Positions 23,546 through 35,400 of a stretch of 64,000 bases of DNA are shown here, piece by piece. The position numbers and the translations under genes were made by a program. A model generated the notes under the pieces. It did no database searches, was not told the DNA's origin, and saw only the letters and a list, made by a program, of their open reading frames with translations. Numbering within the stretch: position 1 is the first letter of the stretch; each line of letters starts with the position of its first letter. The DNA is from Stenopsyche tienmushanensis (taxonomy: Eukaryota > Arthropoda > Insecta > Trichoptera > Stenopsychidae): NCBI GenBank assembly GCA_008973525.1, contig WACJ01000075.1:496001-560000 (forward strand), given 5' to 3'.

Positions 23546-26500
23546 GACTAGGAAAAAGCTGAAACTTCAGAATTCCAAATAGAAATATATACATGATATG
23601 AAATTGTACGCTGCTTTTTTTCTCAGCGTAGAGCTTTAAAGACGATATTGACGACTCAAAAATGAGATTAAAAAAAATAAGTTTTTATGAAGCAAATCAA
23701 AAATTACAGAAAAATTGATAACACAATTAATGTTTTTTTTTATTACCATGATGACTGAAATCATAAATTATTATTAAAACTCAGGCTACGATAATGAAAT
23801 TCAATACTAATTGATTTAAATTTCACTAGTAGATAGATTTATAAGGAAGGAAAAGGTGTCGTAAATGAAAGATTTTTGCTATATTCTATTGCTTTTATTT
23901 TTCTCTTTTGTATCGTTTCAACAAACACATTTAACTTTTATACAATATATCATCGTGAATAGTTTTTAATTGGAAATAGATCTATATTATCTACTCATTT
24001 ACTTTTATCCCAGTGTTATTGAGATCATTTTATTCGAATTATGTTACGCGTTTATTTCTCCTTTATAATAAATAGTAGTATAATAATTGAATATAATAAA
24101 ATCGTTTGATCTCTATGTACAATGATGGTGTCTTTGTAATATTCATTTTAAAATTTCAATGTTTTAACAACTTCTATCGCTTCATAAATGCACACTTTAT
24201 CAATCTATTCTACAATATTTTTGAAAAATAAATTTATCGATTAGGAAGTGAAATTTGAAAGTTATCATGGAGAATGCACGAAAGGTATAATTCTTAAAAA
24301 GAACTTATTTTATGTGAACGTTTAAGATTATGATGTTAAAAGAATTGTTTTTAAGGTTTTCTTACGATTATTCTACGAAAATTGCTGCGTTTGATTGAAA
24401 TGAATCGAGTAAAAATGATGAACAAATTTTTGAAACAATTAATTTTGCATTTTGAAGCCAGTTGAATGCAATTTTTCCACGAATTAAAATAATATCATTC
24501 GATCTAAACATAATAAGGATGGATTAAATATCAAATATTTTATATTGGAAATATTACTAAGATCTAAATGCAAATTTATAATTTATCTTCGACGGTGTAA
24601 AATTATAATTTTTAAATAGTTCTCTCGAGTAGAAAATATATTATGTAAAATAATTGATTTGACTCACTACATAAACATTTTATTTTCTCAACAACATTTA
24701 TAAATGCATTTTCATAGATTTTTTTCTCCCCGCTATAGAATATAAATATTATTTATATGATTCCATACAACATTCTTTAAAATAACAATATTGGACAAAT
24801 TAAAACCATCTGATAATTCAAATATTTATATATAGCTATACGCTGTTTAAATATATATATATTTATATTTGAGACCGGCTCCTTATATAATCATATTCTA
24901 GATATAGTACAAATTACAAGAGCACCATTTAAGCCGAAAGCCTAATAAAAATAAAAACTCAAATTAGTAACGAAGTCAGTAAAATCATAATAAAAATACA
25001 CACAAATACAGACTCACTATTGGTAAGAGAATAATTATACTTTTTTTGAATCATTTTAATCCTTCAATTTGTTTGATGCGTCTGATTCCAATTTCAAGAT
25101 GTTAAAATATTCGGACAAATAATATGTTTTTAATGGTATCAATTTAATTTAAAAGAGAAATGAACGACTTTTGAAGACTTATCGTATGTAAAATATACCT
25201 TAAAATGAATGTGCGTTTCAATGGACGAATGTACGATTTATAGATATTCAAAAAAAATCACTGAAATATTCAATCAGAATATTTTTTGTGCACGATTACA
25301 AGTGGCAGTGAATATTTTCATATAAATAATATATTGAATGCGTAAAAATACATGCAATATAAATTAAATGATCATAGCTCGAATATATTTTAATATTTGA
25401 TGAACACAAGTGATATGAAGAAATCATCCCTTAATTTATAATAGTCTCGTGTACAGTCTCGCACAACTATAATCTTTTTATTAATCATTAGTATTATTTT
25501 AAAACGTCTACTACTAAAATATTTTACTCTGAAAACGTTAACATCGTATAAGCCACAAAATCTACAACGCCGACTACTGGCAAGGATTTAAATCCTATAT
25601 GTCTATCCATCAGATATTTTAGCAGTAGGGATATCAAAACATTGTTGATGTACCGTCGATGTCGAATATAACATGAATACCTTGCCGTTACATGCAATAC
25701 TGATGGAATATAAAGAATTCTTCGGTTATTATAAGGTGGTTTCAATTAATCACTGTGTGAGTTATAATATGACGTTATGATTGTTTAATAAATTAAGGGA
25801 TGAATTATCAACGCTTACAAAAGAATATCAGATTTAAATCACGTTATAATTATTTATGGCATATCTTTCATATTTGATTATAACAGCATTTCAACTATTT
25901 TTCCAGATATTGCATACAAATGAATGTATAAAACTTTCAAAGATAAAGTCACAAATATATAGATAGCCATAAATTCGTTTGGTGGACGTGCATTAAATAA
26001 ATATATGTAAAGATTGCGCAAAATAAATGATTTAACGATATTTAGACAAAATTAGCTTCATCAAAGTGATACAAAATACATGAATTCATATGAACCAATT
26101 TAAATCAAATCTGGTCCTATTCAGTAATTGAATTATTTACTATTAAATGTGTATGTATAATGATAAAAAGCATTTAATATCATAGCCTTTCTTTGACGCC
26201 AATTAATAGCAACAAAATTAGAACGAAAACCATAGCAGTACTCATATATTCAAGAAACCTATGGCATATCAGACTATATATTGATGATTTGACGTGATAA
26301 AACTGGATAAAAATAAGATTTTTTTTAATGTTATGAATTAAAACTCAGATCCAACCTCTTGAGCGCTTCAAACATGAAAATTTTCAATAGGCACTAAGGA
26401 CATATTTAATATGGGATATATCTTATATTTCTAAATATTTTAGTACTTTACAAATTTTATAAAAATTGACAAATTTATATAATAAATCATACGTTGAACT

Positions 26501-28108
26501 GCATCGTTCGATTGTATGGTACTCGACGCATTTCTTTACGAGATAAATAAATCCATTCATTAAAAATCGCACATTTTCTCATTAAACGAAGTCTGATTGA
26601 TTGAAAAACGAACGAAATGAATTTGATATTATACTAGTATGTTAAAAGTGTCGTAAAAAATATAACCATTTTGAATAATGCACAAAAGGTTGGATCGTGT
26701 ATCGACTTAACTTATTACATTTTTTTTAATGTGAAATGATCTCTTTATCCTTATGTATATATGAATATTTTAATACACAGTGTGTACATATTAATTTGTA
26801 TTTTTTTACTCATTGCTAATTATTTTTCAATACGTTAGATTGATTTTTTAAAAAATAATCGTACGATTTTGACTTCTATAAAAGCCTCTCTAATTTCTTA
26901 CTGCTTTCACGAGAAGAAATGAAAAAACAAATTTAAAGAGTCTTTTAAAATTAGGAACAGACTACCAGAACTGATTTATATATATATATTGTATTATTAT
27001 ATATGTATTATATATTTAATGATTTCAATTAATTTTAGCAATTAGCTATTCTAAATATTTTTAAACGTTTCATAGTACTATCTATTTTTAAAGAGAAAAA
27101 TGGTGCATAAGACTTCAAGTATCACTAGACAATTTATTTATTACTCTCCCAAAGAACGCGATTTTATATATTTTAACATTTATATCGCGCATACATTTGT
27201 ATGTTATTTGGTCCAATGTTCGCGTAATTTCGGACATTAAATTGTCTACTAAGAGTATTTTTTACATTAATTAGATTAATGATCTTGAGATTTGTATAAA
27301 GAGTGTTTACTCAAAGTAAACACTTCAAATGATAAGCTTAAAATGGCAGTTTTCAAATTTTTTAGATTCATATTTAGCTCTAAACGTCTCCAAAAAAAAT
27401 ACTTAGACTTAAATATATGTAAGATTTGAAACTAACAACAATGTACATTATCTATAAGGATGAAGTTTTACCAGCTTTGTAGCAAAACTTACCCTCGTCC
27501 AATTCTCAAAGAGTTGAAAAGCACTTCTAGGTTAGTCTATGCAGTTAAAATCCTCGTTAAAGTTAAATCAAGTGTAAAATATATCAGACAGAAAATAGTT
27601 TTAAAATATTTTAGATAAGATTTGCATATATTTATTTGTATATATACATCCGCAAATACATATATACAGATAAATATATCATATATATTGTAGAAATTGG
27701 ATACCGTAAATATTACAAAACAAATAATTAATACATATGATATATACAAAAACTTAGAATTGATACTAAACACTTCATTAGAAATACACAATGTTTTATA
27801 TTTTAAAATAATTTTAAAATTAAAATATGATTGTTAATTTATTCATTAGTATAAAAAGTATATAATTTTCTACACGATGAAGATTCATCAATGGTACTAC
27901 GCCACAAAACTCATCATCTATTTGCTCAGTCAATTTTGACAATTCTATGAATAAGCATTAAAAGCATGCACTATTCGACGCCGAAAAAATATGAAAAATC
28001 CTTTCCTACCTTCTGTTATATCAAACAGCCTCTGGTCAGCCTCAAAAATACCATTTTCGAGGAAATAAAATTTTCAATCAAGCCCTGGAGCTTTATAACA
28101 AATAACTT
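23546..28108. other. AT-rich intergenic DNA between convergent genes
   Basis: Very AT-rich with many homopolymer and TA runs. The part near 28108 should be the 3' UTR of the GluN3-like gene. A small hairpin (AGTGTTTAC/GTAAACACT) lies at 27302-27324. Nothing else is recognisable. Confidence 0.5.
27838..27843 (-). terminator. possible poly(A) signal of the GluN3-like gene
   Basis: AATAAA occurs on the minus strand 266 bases after the stop codon. Such hexamers are common by chance in DNA this AT-rich, so this is only a candidate. Confidence 0.25.
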
Positions 28109-29405
28109 TCAAGGTGGTTCTGAGTTTTCTTTTTCTCTTAAAGCCGTCAGTAAATGACTCCTCAGCTCTGATTCAGAGCTCCGCCATAATAAGACCAATT
28201 CATCCCTGGTAAGCCTCTCCAACGGTGATTTACCGTCGGAATTTCTCGGAGCTACATTTGGATACGGGGGTGCCGGAGGAAGATTATCATCGAAGACAGA
28301 TCTACAACTTTGATCGGTGTTTGATCCGCTTCTTGATCTATTGCTCGGTACGTTCAAATCTTTATTTACATCAGACGGTTCGAAACAAGATCTTTCCAAT
28401 AGCTTTCGTGGATTCTCTTTGGGGTAGCACTCGGGCGTTCGAGGCCTATACCGTCTGTCCTCTTTGCTATCCTCCGATTCTAGGCTTCTGTGTCTTTGTC
28501 TGAGATGTTTTTCTTTCGACGACGGCGATGAATGGTCTTCAATTTGAATTTTTATTTGATGGCTACGGTTTCCATTTCCTTCGGTTTGTTGACTAAAGCA
28601 ACGGCGCACGGGTGTTTTCGCCCCTCGTTTTGGGTCGCCTCTTGAATTTAGATGTTCTTGCAATTCTTCAAACGTCTTTTTGTGTTTCTTTTGAAGTTCG
28701 GATTGAGGATATTCGGGTTTTGTGTGCAAATCTCCCACACTGTTAGATGTTTCTATATCACAATCCATGGAATTTTGTTCTCTGCCTGATACATTTTGAA
28801 ATGACCGTGCTTCTAGCGGATAGCCTCCATCTGGATTTGCCCCAAAAACTCCTCCAAGTCCTGGCCTATTTCTAGAATGAGTACCAAAGTCACTCGGAGA
28901 TGAATCGAGAAATTGTTTTCCTTTATATTTAGGAATAGTGGCAAGCTTTTTTCCAATTTCAAGACTATCACTAGAAACATTTGGGCTTCGAGATCCAAAA
29001 TTGGAGAAATCCATGTAGCTAGATCTTCTGCTATTAATATCAGGAGGACTATTTGTCAGACATGATGTATCTTTACTTAATCTTCTACCAATCGCAACAC
29101 TTGTATTTTCAAATCTTAACATAGAATTAGAGCTAAAAACACTGTCAGTACTAAATCTTCTTACATTTAATCCTGCAGCACTTTGTTTACGTTTTTTATT
29201 TTTTGCCCTTGGGCTTTTAAATATGTCCTTACTGAACAACTTAGATTTTAATGGTGATCTAGGTTTTGAATCGCTACTGGTTAAGGAAAGAAAATTATGT
29301 TTCTTCGGAGGAGATGAAAATGAATTTGCTTGAGTAGGCGACGCCGTTTCTGAGTCTATTTCAGTTACAGCCTCAAGTGGCTGATCACGCTCTTCTTGTT
29401 GTACT
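28109..29405 (-). CDS. GluN3-like terminal exon: long cytoplasmic tail
   Basis: One base completes an Arg codon, then 431 residues run to a TGA stop at 28109-28111. The exon is Ser-, Arg- and Pro-rich and probably disordered. It carries a basic patch (KSPRAKNKKRKQS), three Arg-Arg-x-Ser sites within 50 residues (RRFS, RRLS, RRSS) and a Pro-rich stretch (PPAPPYPNVAPR). It ends ENSEPP, with no PDZ-binding motif. The acceptor is TATTTTAG at 29406. The ORF stays open for 1.3 kb in AT-rich DNA, which supports it being coding. Confidence 0.92.
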
Positions 29406-32400
29406 CTAAAATATAATTAAAATGGTTTTTATATCGTTTCTTGCTTTATCTTTGGTATTCACGATAAAATATATTATTTTAATCACTTTTTTTGCATTAA
29501 AAAATAGTTTTATAAATTAATAAGATTCATTAATAACAATAAAACTATTATAATAAATATACCTTCTTATTTCTTGAATCATTTCAAAAAATTGGGCTTT
29601 ACTCTTTCTCCTCCTACGTTGTTCATGTTCCTTCTGAAACAAAGGTGATACATAGCAGGTATCTACGGTAATTTTTTAAAATTAAATATATAGCTTTTCA
29701 ATCTTATACAAATGAGAAAACTTTCTATATAAAATAATTTATATTAATTTGCCTCTTTAATATTAGATTTATAAATGCTTAATAAAAATATTTGTTCGAA
29801 TCATACCCTTTTAACACTTTTCTGAAAAAGCGATGTGATTTGTCCTTGTCTTAACGTATGTACTAATTCTCTAGCTGCATGATGTGGTGACACCAACTCA
29901 ACACAGTTTATGAAGCGATACAATTTCTGCGAATACAAGATTGAATTGAATTTTTAGAACACATTTATAATTTTAAGGATTTCATGCATTTATTTTTCAT
30001 TAATACTATTCAGTTACCTGACTAAAAAACATTATATTCCTACTTCTCCATATCGTACCCTTAGGCTTGTGTCTAAGAAGTGGCAGTGTATAACGGTAAA
30101 ACAAATGTTCTACTAAAAGTATAAGGCAACCTACTGCCATACCAACACCAAGAAGTATGAAAACGCCAGCAACTGCTGCTACACCTGGAAATTAAAATAA
30201 ATTATATTTTAAAATATCTATTTAATATATTATTATATTATACTAGCTGGTAACCGACGTGTTGCTGCTACAGAAAAATTAATTCTAGAAATATCAATCA
30301 ATTATTTTCTTTCAAACTAGTGAGCATGTAACGTACAACTGGTCATGTGAAAAACATGGATTTTCTAGATTCAATCCGCACACATGAAGTGTCTTGTTGA
30401 TGGTCATTGAGAATGCAGGTCAAACGGGGAACTGCAGTCGTTTGTAATCGAATGGAATGTCAGTGGGAACGATGGAAATGAGCACATCTTCTGCTTTCGA
30501 CTTTCCATTAAAAATAGTTGCCTCAGTGACATTCAGCATTAGTTTCTTCACAGCGAGTCTTGTTCCATTACACGATCGTGGTGGATTAATGTTCCACAAG
30601 AGAATTTGTGCGGTGGCACACCATGAAGATCTAATGAATTTTAAAACTCGATTGGATATTTTACAACTTCGTTCGCATTCATGACGTTGTCAATCGATTT
30701 GTAGGAGAATCGCCTGCAATTTCTTCTTGAATTGCGAGGTTGATTGCATTGACGTTGGTGTTTTTTGCTAGCAAAATAACACGTTTGCAAAGCCATTTAA
30801 GATTTTTATAATTGCTGACAATCTGCGGAAAAACATCTTTAATGTGAGTATTCATCTTTAATCTACTTCATACTTATACTTCATCTTTAATGTGAGTATT
30901 CGCACTTGTCTACAAAGATGCAATGCTTTGAGGCAGCTCATCAGCTGGTGTTATATACGGAGTAGGAGCGTGGGCGGACAGACTTGGACACCGTCGACGT
31001 GATAAGACGAAACCTAAACATTGTACAACGGCAGCCACTCAAGATCCAGCACAATCAAGACGTGAAAAAACTGCACTTGGGTTGCATTGCACTTGGGTTG
31101 GGTTGCACTTGGGTTGGGTTAGTGATAGAAACATTCGTTTCTATCACTAACGTTTATATAGAAATCAGATCCTTTGATGATTATTGCTTGCAGATGAAAA
31201 TAATGATGAAACAGTTATTAGCTTCCACGAGGAAATAAATTTAAAAGATTGTTGCTACATCGCAGCAGATAGTTGGAATTCTTTAAATGTGTCAACTTTG
31301 AAAAAAACATGAAATAAAATTTTGAAAAAACCCTTAGTAATTTCCAGTAACGCGGTAGAACCTGATATAGGAGACATTGCGGAAGCAATAGCACAAATTT
31401 CTATATGTGCTGAATGTGACGAATAAGATGTAACTGAGTGGTTAAATTGTGATGCAAATGATCCTGGATTCCATGTTTTGAATTATTAGGAAATAATTAA
31501 ATAAATATCTGCCTCAGAAGAACAAACTTGAGAAAACAAAGAAAAGATTTGCGAGGGGGGAGATATTAGTCCTATACATTCTGAAGCTTTTCAGTGTTTA
31601 GATGTCGCCATGGAATGGCTTGAGAACCAAGAAAAGTGTAATTCAGGACAACTTATATATCTTAAGTTAACACTTTTATTTGTCTAGACTCATTTCATCG
31701 TTGCGTTTATGGTAAATAATTTCGATTTAATTTCACTCACATCGATAATAATAATGTACGAAAAACTGCGAATGACATTGACGTTTGACGTTTGTTATTT
31801 GAATTTAGCCAATTGTCTATGGCACAACACGCCCCCTACCTGCTATAAGGCAGTTGTACTCTGCCGTTTGACGTTTGCTCTTTAAATTTTGTCGATTGTC
31901 TATGTCACGACACACGCGCCAGCTATTGTAACTTAATTGTATTTTACTTACAACCTATGGCAGCACATAAAATATGAACAAATATACACACATTTATTTT
32001 AATATATATGACCTTTTTTTTATGTATTATGCCTATATTATTCGCGCAAATTTTAACAATAAGTGGACAAAGTTTTATCGCAATCAGATGAACGGCATGG
32101 CAGCGTATTAAATATGAACAAACAAAAAATATTTTTTATATATTAGATTAACAGTATTATTAAATTATATTTAATAAAAAAAAAAAAATTATGGGGCATT
32201 ATATATAAAATATCCACGGGATCTATATTTATTTTATTAAAACACTTCTAATGTGGTAAATTCAAGGAGATACAACTTAAAATAATTTATTTTATCTCAT
32301 ATAGATGGCATTAATAAAATGTCGTTTTCGAACGAAGGCTCACAAATTGAAATTTTGTAAATAAACCAATGATCTTAATTTTATTAATGATAAAAAATGC

Positions 32401-35400
32401 TGAATAAAAGTCTTATTTGTTATGTTAATGAAGTAACTTTGTACATTGATAAATAAAAAGAAAACTCTGTCTCAATAAGAAAATGCATCCGTTATTATGC
32501 GAAAGTTTCTTAATTGAGTACGTGCTTTAAACGAAGACACCAAAGATTTCTAGCGGAAGATTAAAAGTTATAAATACAAAGTATAATATTTGAGAGCAGC
32601 AGACAAGCTAAATTAACTCCGAAAATTATATTAAAACACAATATATAATGTAATTAAATCTTGTGTAATTTTTGACTTTTACAATTAAATGCCCAGTTGA
32701 AAAGTAATTTTATCTAGCAATCAATCGAAACTTTTATAACGAATGATAATAATTCTTGGAAATTCAATAAGCTAATAATTGCCCGATTAAATTATATTTT
32801 TCTTGAAATTAATTCATAAAATGGTCTTATATGGAGTATAAATAATGTTATCACAAGAAAATATATTTTTGTTATTATAATGCATATTCTTACCTAGAGG
32901 TCTTGGTTGTATTCCATAATCAGTTGCAAGTTTGAAACACGGTAACCCACCGTACCATTTTTCTTGAAGAATATCCATATAGCCATTTGATGAATATTTT
33001 GCTATTAAAGCTGATACACTATCCTGAAATAATATATGTAATATTTGCATTAAAATTTGTAGTGCTTCCTAACCTTTTCAGTATGATTACCCCTATGGCC
33101 TATCAGGGAAACTGATTTTACCCCTCTTTAAAATTTGTGCTCAGTCAGATGGCGCTGATTTGCCATTTTATTATCTACATACCAAAAATTACCAGTATGA
33201 TTACCCCCACCGAACACCTGTTTTACCCCTACAGGGGTAATTCCCCCTAGGTTAGGAACCACTGATTTAATACCTAATTTATAAATCAGATAAATAATAG
33301 ACCGTCATACAAAATTTTAAACACTGGTACACGATATCATTCTTATTATAAAAATACAGTGGAGTCTCGGCTTACGAGTGTTTCTGGTTACGAGTTGCTC
33401 GGATTACGAGTCGCATGAGCGAGCATCAGAGAGTTTTATCGGTTCGGTAACTTGGTCCCATCGTCCCGTAAGACCGTCTGACATTCTTCTTTTGTACGAA
33501 TGCGACTGGCGACAAGAAGATAAAGCCTCTTCTTGTTTACTCTTCGAAAAACCCGCGAGCATTCAGGAGGTGCAAAGTGCAAAATAATAGACTGCCTGTT
33601 ATGTGGAGGTCAAACAGTAAGGCAGGGACCAACAAAGAGCTGTTTACCGAATGGATAGACTTTGCTGCTAGTCCTGATATTATGAAAACCATGCTAATTA
33701 TGGATAACGCTCCTGCCCATACCGAGAGAGTTCAGGATAATATTTTAGAGAAGTTTAGTTTTATAAAAAATGTTTTCCTTCCACCCAACACAACTCCTAT
33801 CCTGCAGTTCATGGATCTTTTTTTATTTTTATTATTATTCACACCTAGGATGATACAAGTACAAATACTAAAAATAGTATCCGTCCAAGGCACATTTGGC
33901 TCCGAAACTATGGCAGAAGGCCTTGAACGCTGAAAAGGCACCGGGGCTGGCCATGAAATCCATGTGGCCAAGAGGTCCAGAAAAAGGATCACTGATACGG
34001 CATAAGAGAGCCTCTCTCTCGACCGACATGCCCAAACACGATCACAGATCCATGCAAAAAGATGCAAACTCTCTGCAGAACATAGCGAGGATCAGCGTCG
34101 TGGAGTTGAAAGATTTGCATCAACAACAACACCGTCAACTAAAGGAGGCTCTGTTGGGAGCGAAGAAAAGGGAGACATAGAGGAGAGGGAGAAAAAAGAA
34201 ACTGTCAACAGCAGAGAATAGTGCTCATATTTCAACGTGGTTAAAGTTACAAAAATTTGTGGAAAAAAGTCTACCAGTGAAAGCAGTAGTTATTAAGGCT
34301 ATTGACGATGTTGCTATGGCTCATTTCAGCGGCGTGTTGAAATGTTGCCAAAAATGAGTGTCGATTGAAAGATAGCAATGAAAGTGAGCTAAAATCATCT
34401 AAAAAAGTAAAAGTCAGTGATTGTTAAAGTGAATCTTTTGAGAGTTCTCCCGAGATACAGCTGATCAGCAACAGCGACTAATCCTCCCACCACCTCCTCC
34501 ATCCACCACCTCCGAACACACCTTCCGGAACGAATTAAACTCGTAACCCGAGGTTCCACTGTATATTAGAAGCTGTTTATAAATTTCAGATCAGATGAAA
34601 GTTTTCAAACGTATGTACCTTAATTGACAGTCAAAAGCTTAGAAATTACTATGTAATACTTCAGTTATTAATTTCTCTCCTTCTCAAAGTACCCGAAGTT
34701 GATATAGAGTCTCCCTTTCCGCTCAAGGCAGTTTACAAAGTTGTGATTGATGGTGGGAAGTATCTGATATCCTTGCAAATGGTAGAAGGACGACATGGGT
34801 CAAACCGAGGTTAAGCTTTACGAATTGAAGGGCCCGACTATAAAGCACCACGGGGCTCCAATATATTTAACTCCATAGATTAATTTAAAGGCAATATTAA
34901 AATAATCTCACATTGAACATGCACAGGTTGTGTATGACGTAATATGGAATAATATACATTTTCATATGATGCAGCGTTGAATATTTACCTTCAAAGGAAA
35001 ACCCTTCGCCATTCCGATGGCGTAAGTGTCTTCGTTTATTGTGTCCCCTATTCTTTGCAACTTACAACCATGATCAGTGGCTCTATAATAGTCTAAAATT
35101 GGAGTATCTGCTATCAATAAATCTAATGACCCGTTCCTGAAACACATTTAATATTTCATCATAATAAAATAAATATTTGGAATTAAATTTTCGTTTGATA
35201 TTTCAAAGAAATTTTATATTTAAATGTTTGCATAAAATAGCATAATATTAATAAAGGCATTCCCATGCTTCGTTTTGAATAAATAACAGTCGAATATTAT
35301 TTTTGGTAATTCTGTAGATACGTATACTATTTTTGAAAGATATATTAGATTTGAACATAAATATTACTAGGAAAATCATATTATTTTAATTTTGTGCAAA

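Larger units (their letters stand above)
30243..32147 (-). mobile_element. Helitron with helicase remnant
   Basis: On the minus strand it begins TCTAATATATAAAAAATATT after a host A and ends CCAGCTAG before a host T, which fits Helitron ends (5' TC, 3' CTAG, A/T insertion). Broken frames between 30830 and 30285 read TNVNAINLAIQEEIAGDSP, NVTEATIFNGKSKAEDVLI, FDYKRLQFPV and CGLNLENPCFSHDQLYVTCS, the last motifs of the Rep/helicase. A Tigger fragment is embedded. It fills most of the intron before the M4 exon. Confidence 0.75.

Noticed and set aside
26983..27015. CRISPR-like or regulatory repeat in TA-rich runs
   Set aside because: These are simple TA repeats of an AT-rich eukaryotic genome; no spacer-repeat structure exists anywhere in the window.
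33732..34067. 111-aa ORF on the minus strand
   Set aside because: It is antisense to the Tigger transposase.
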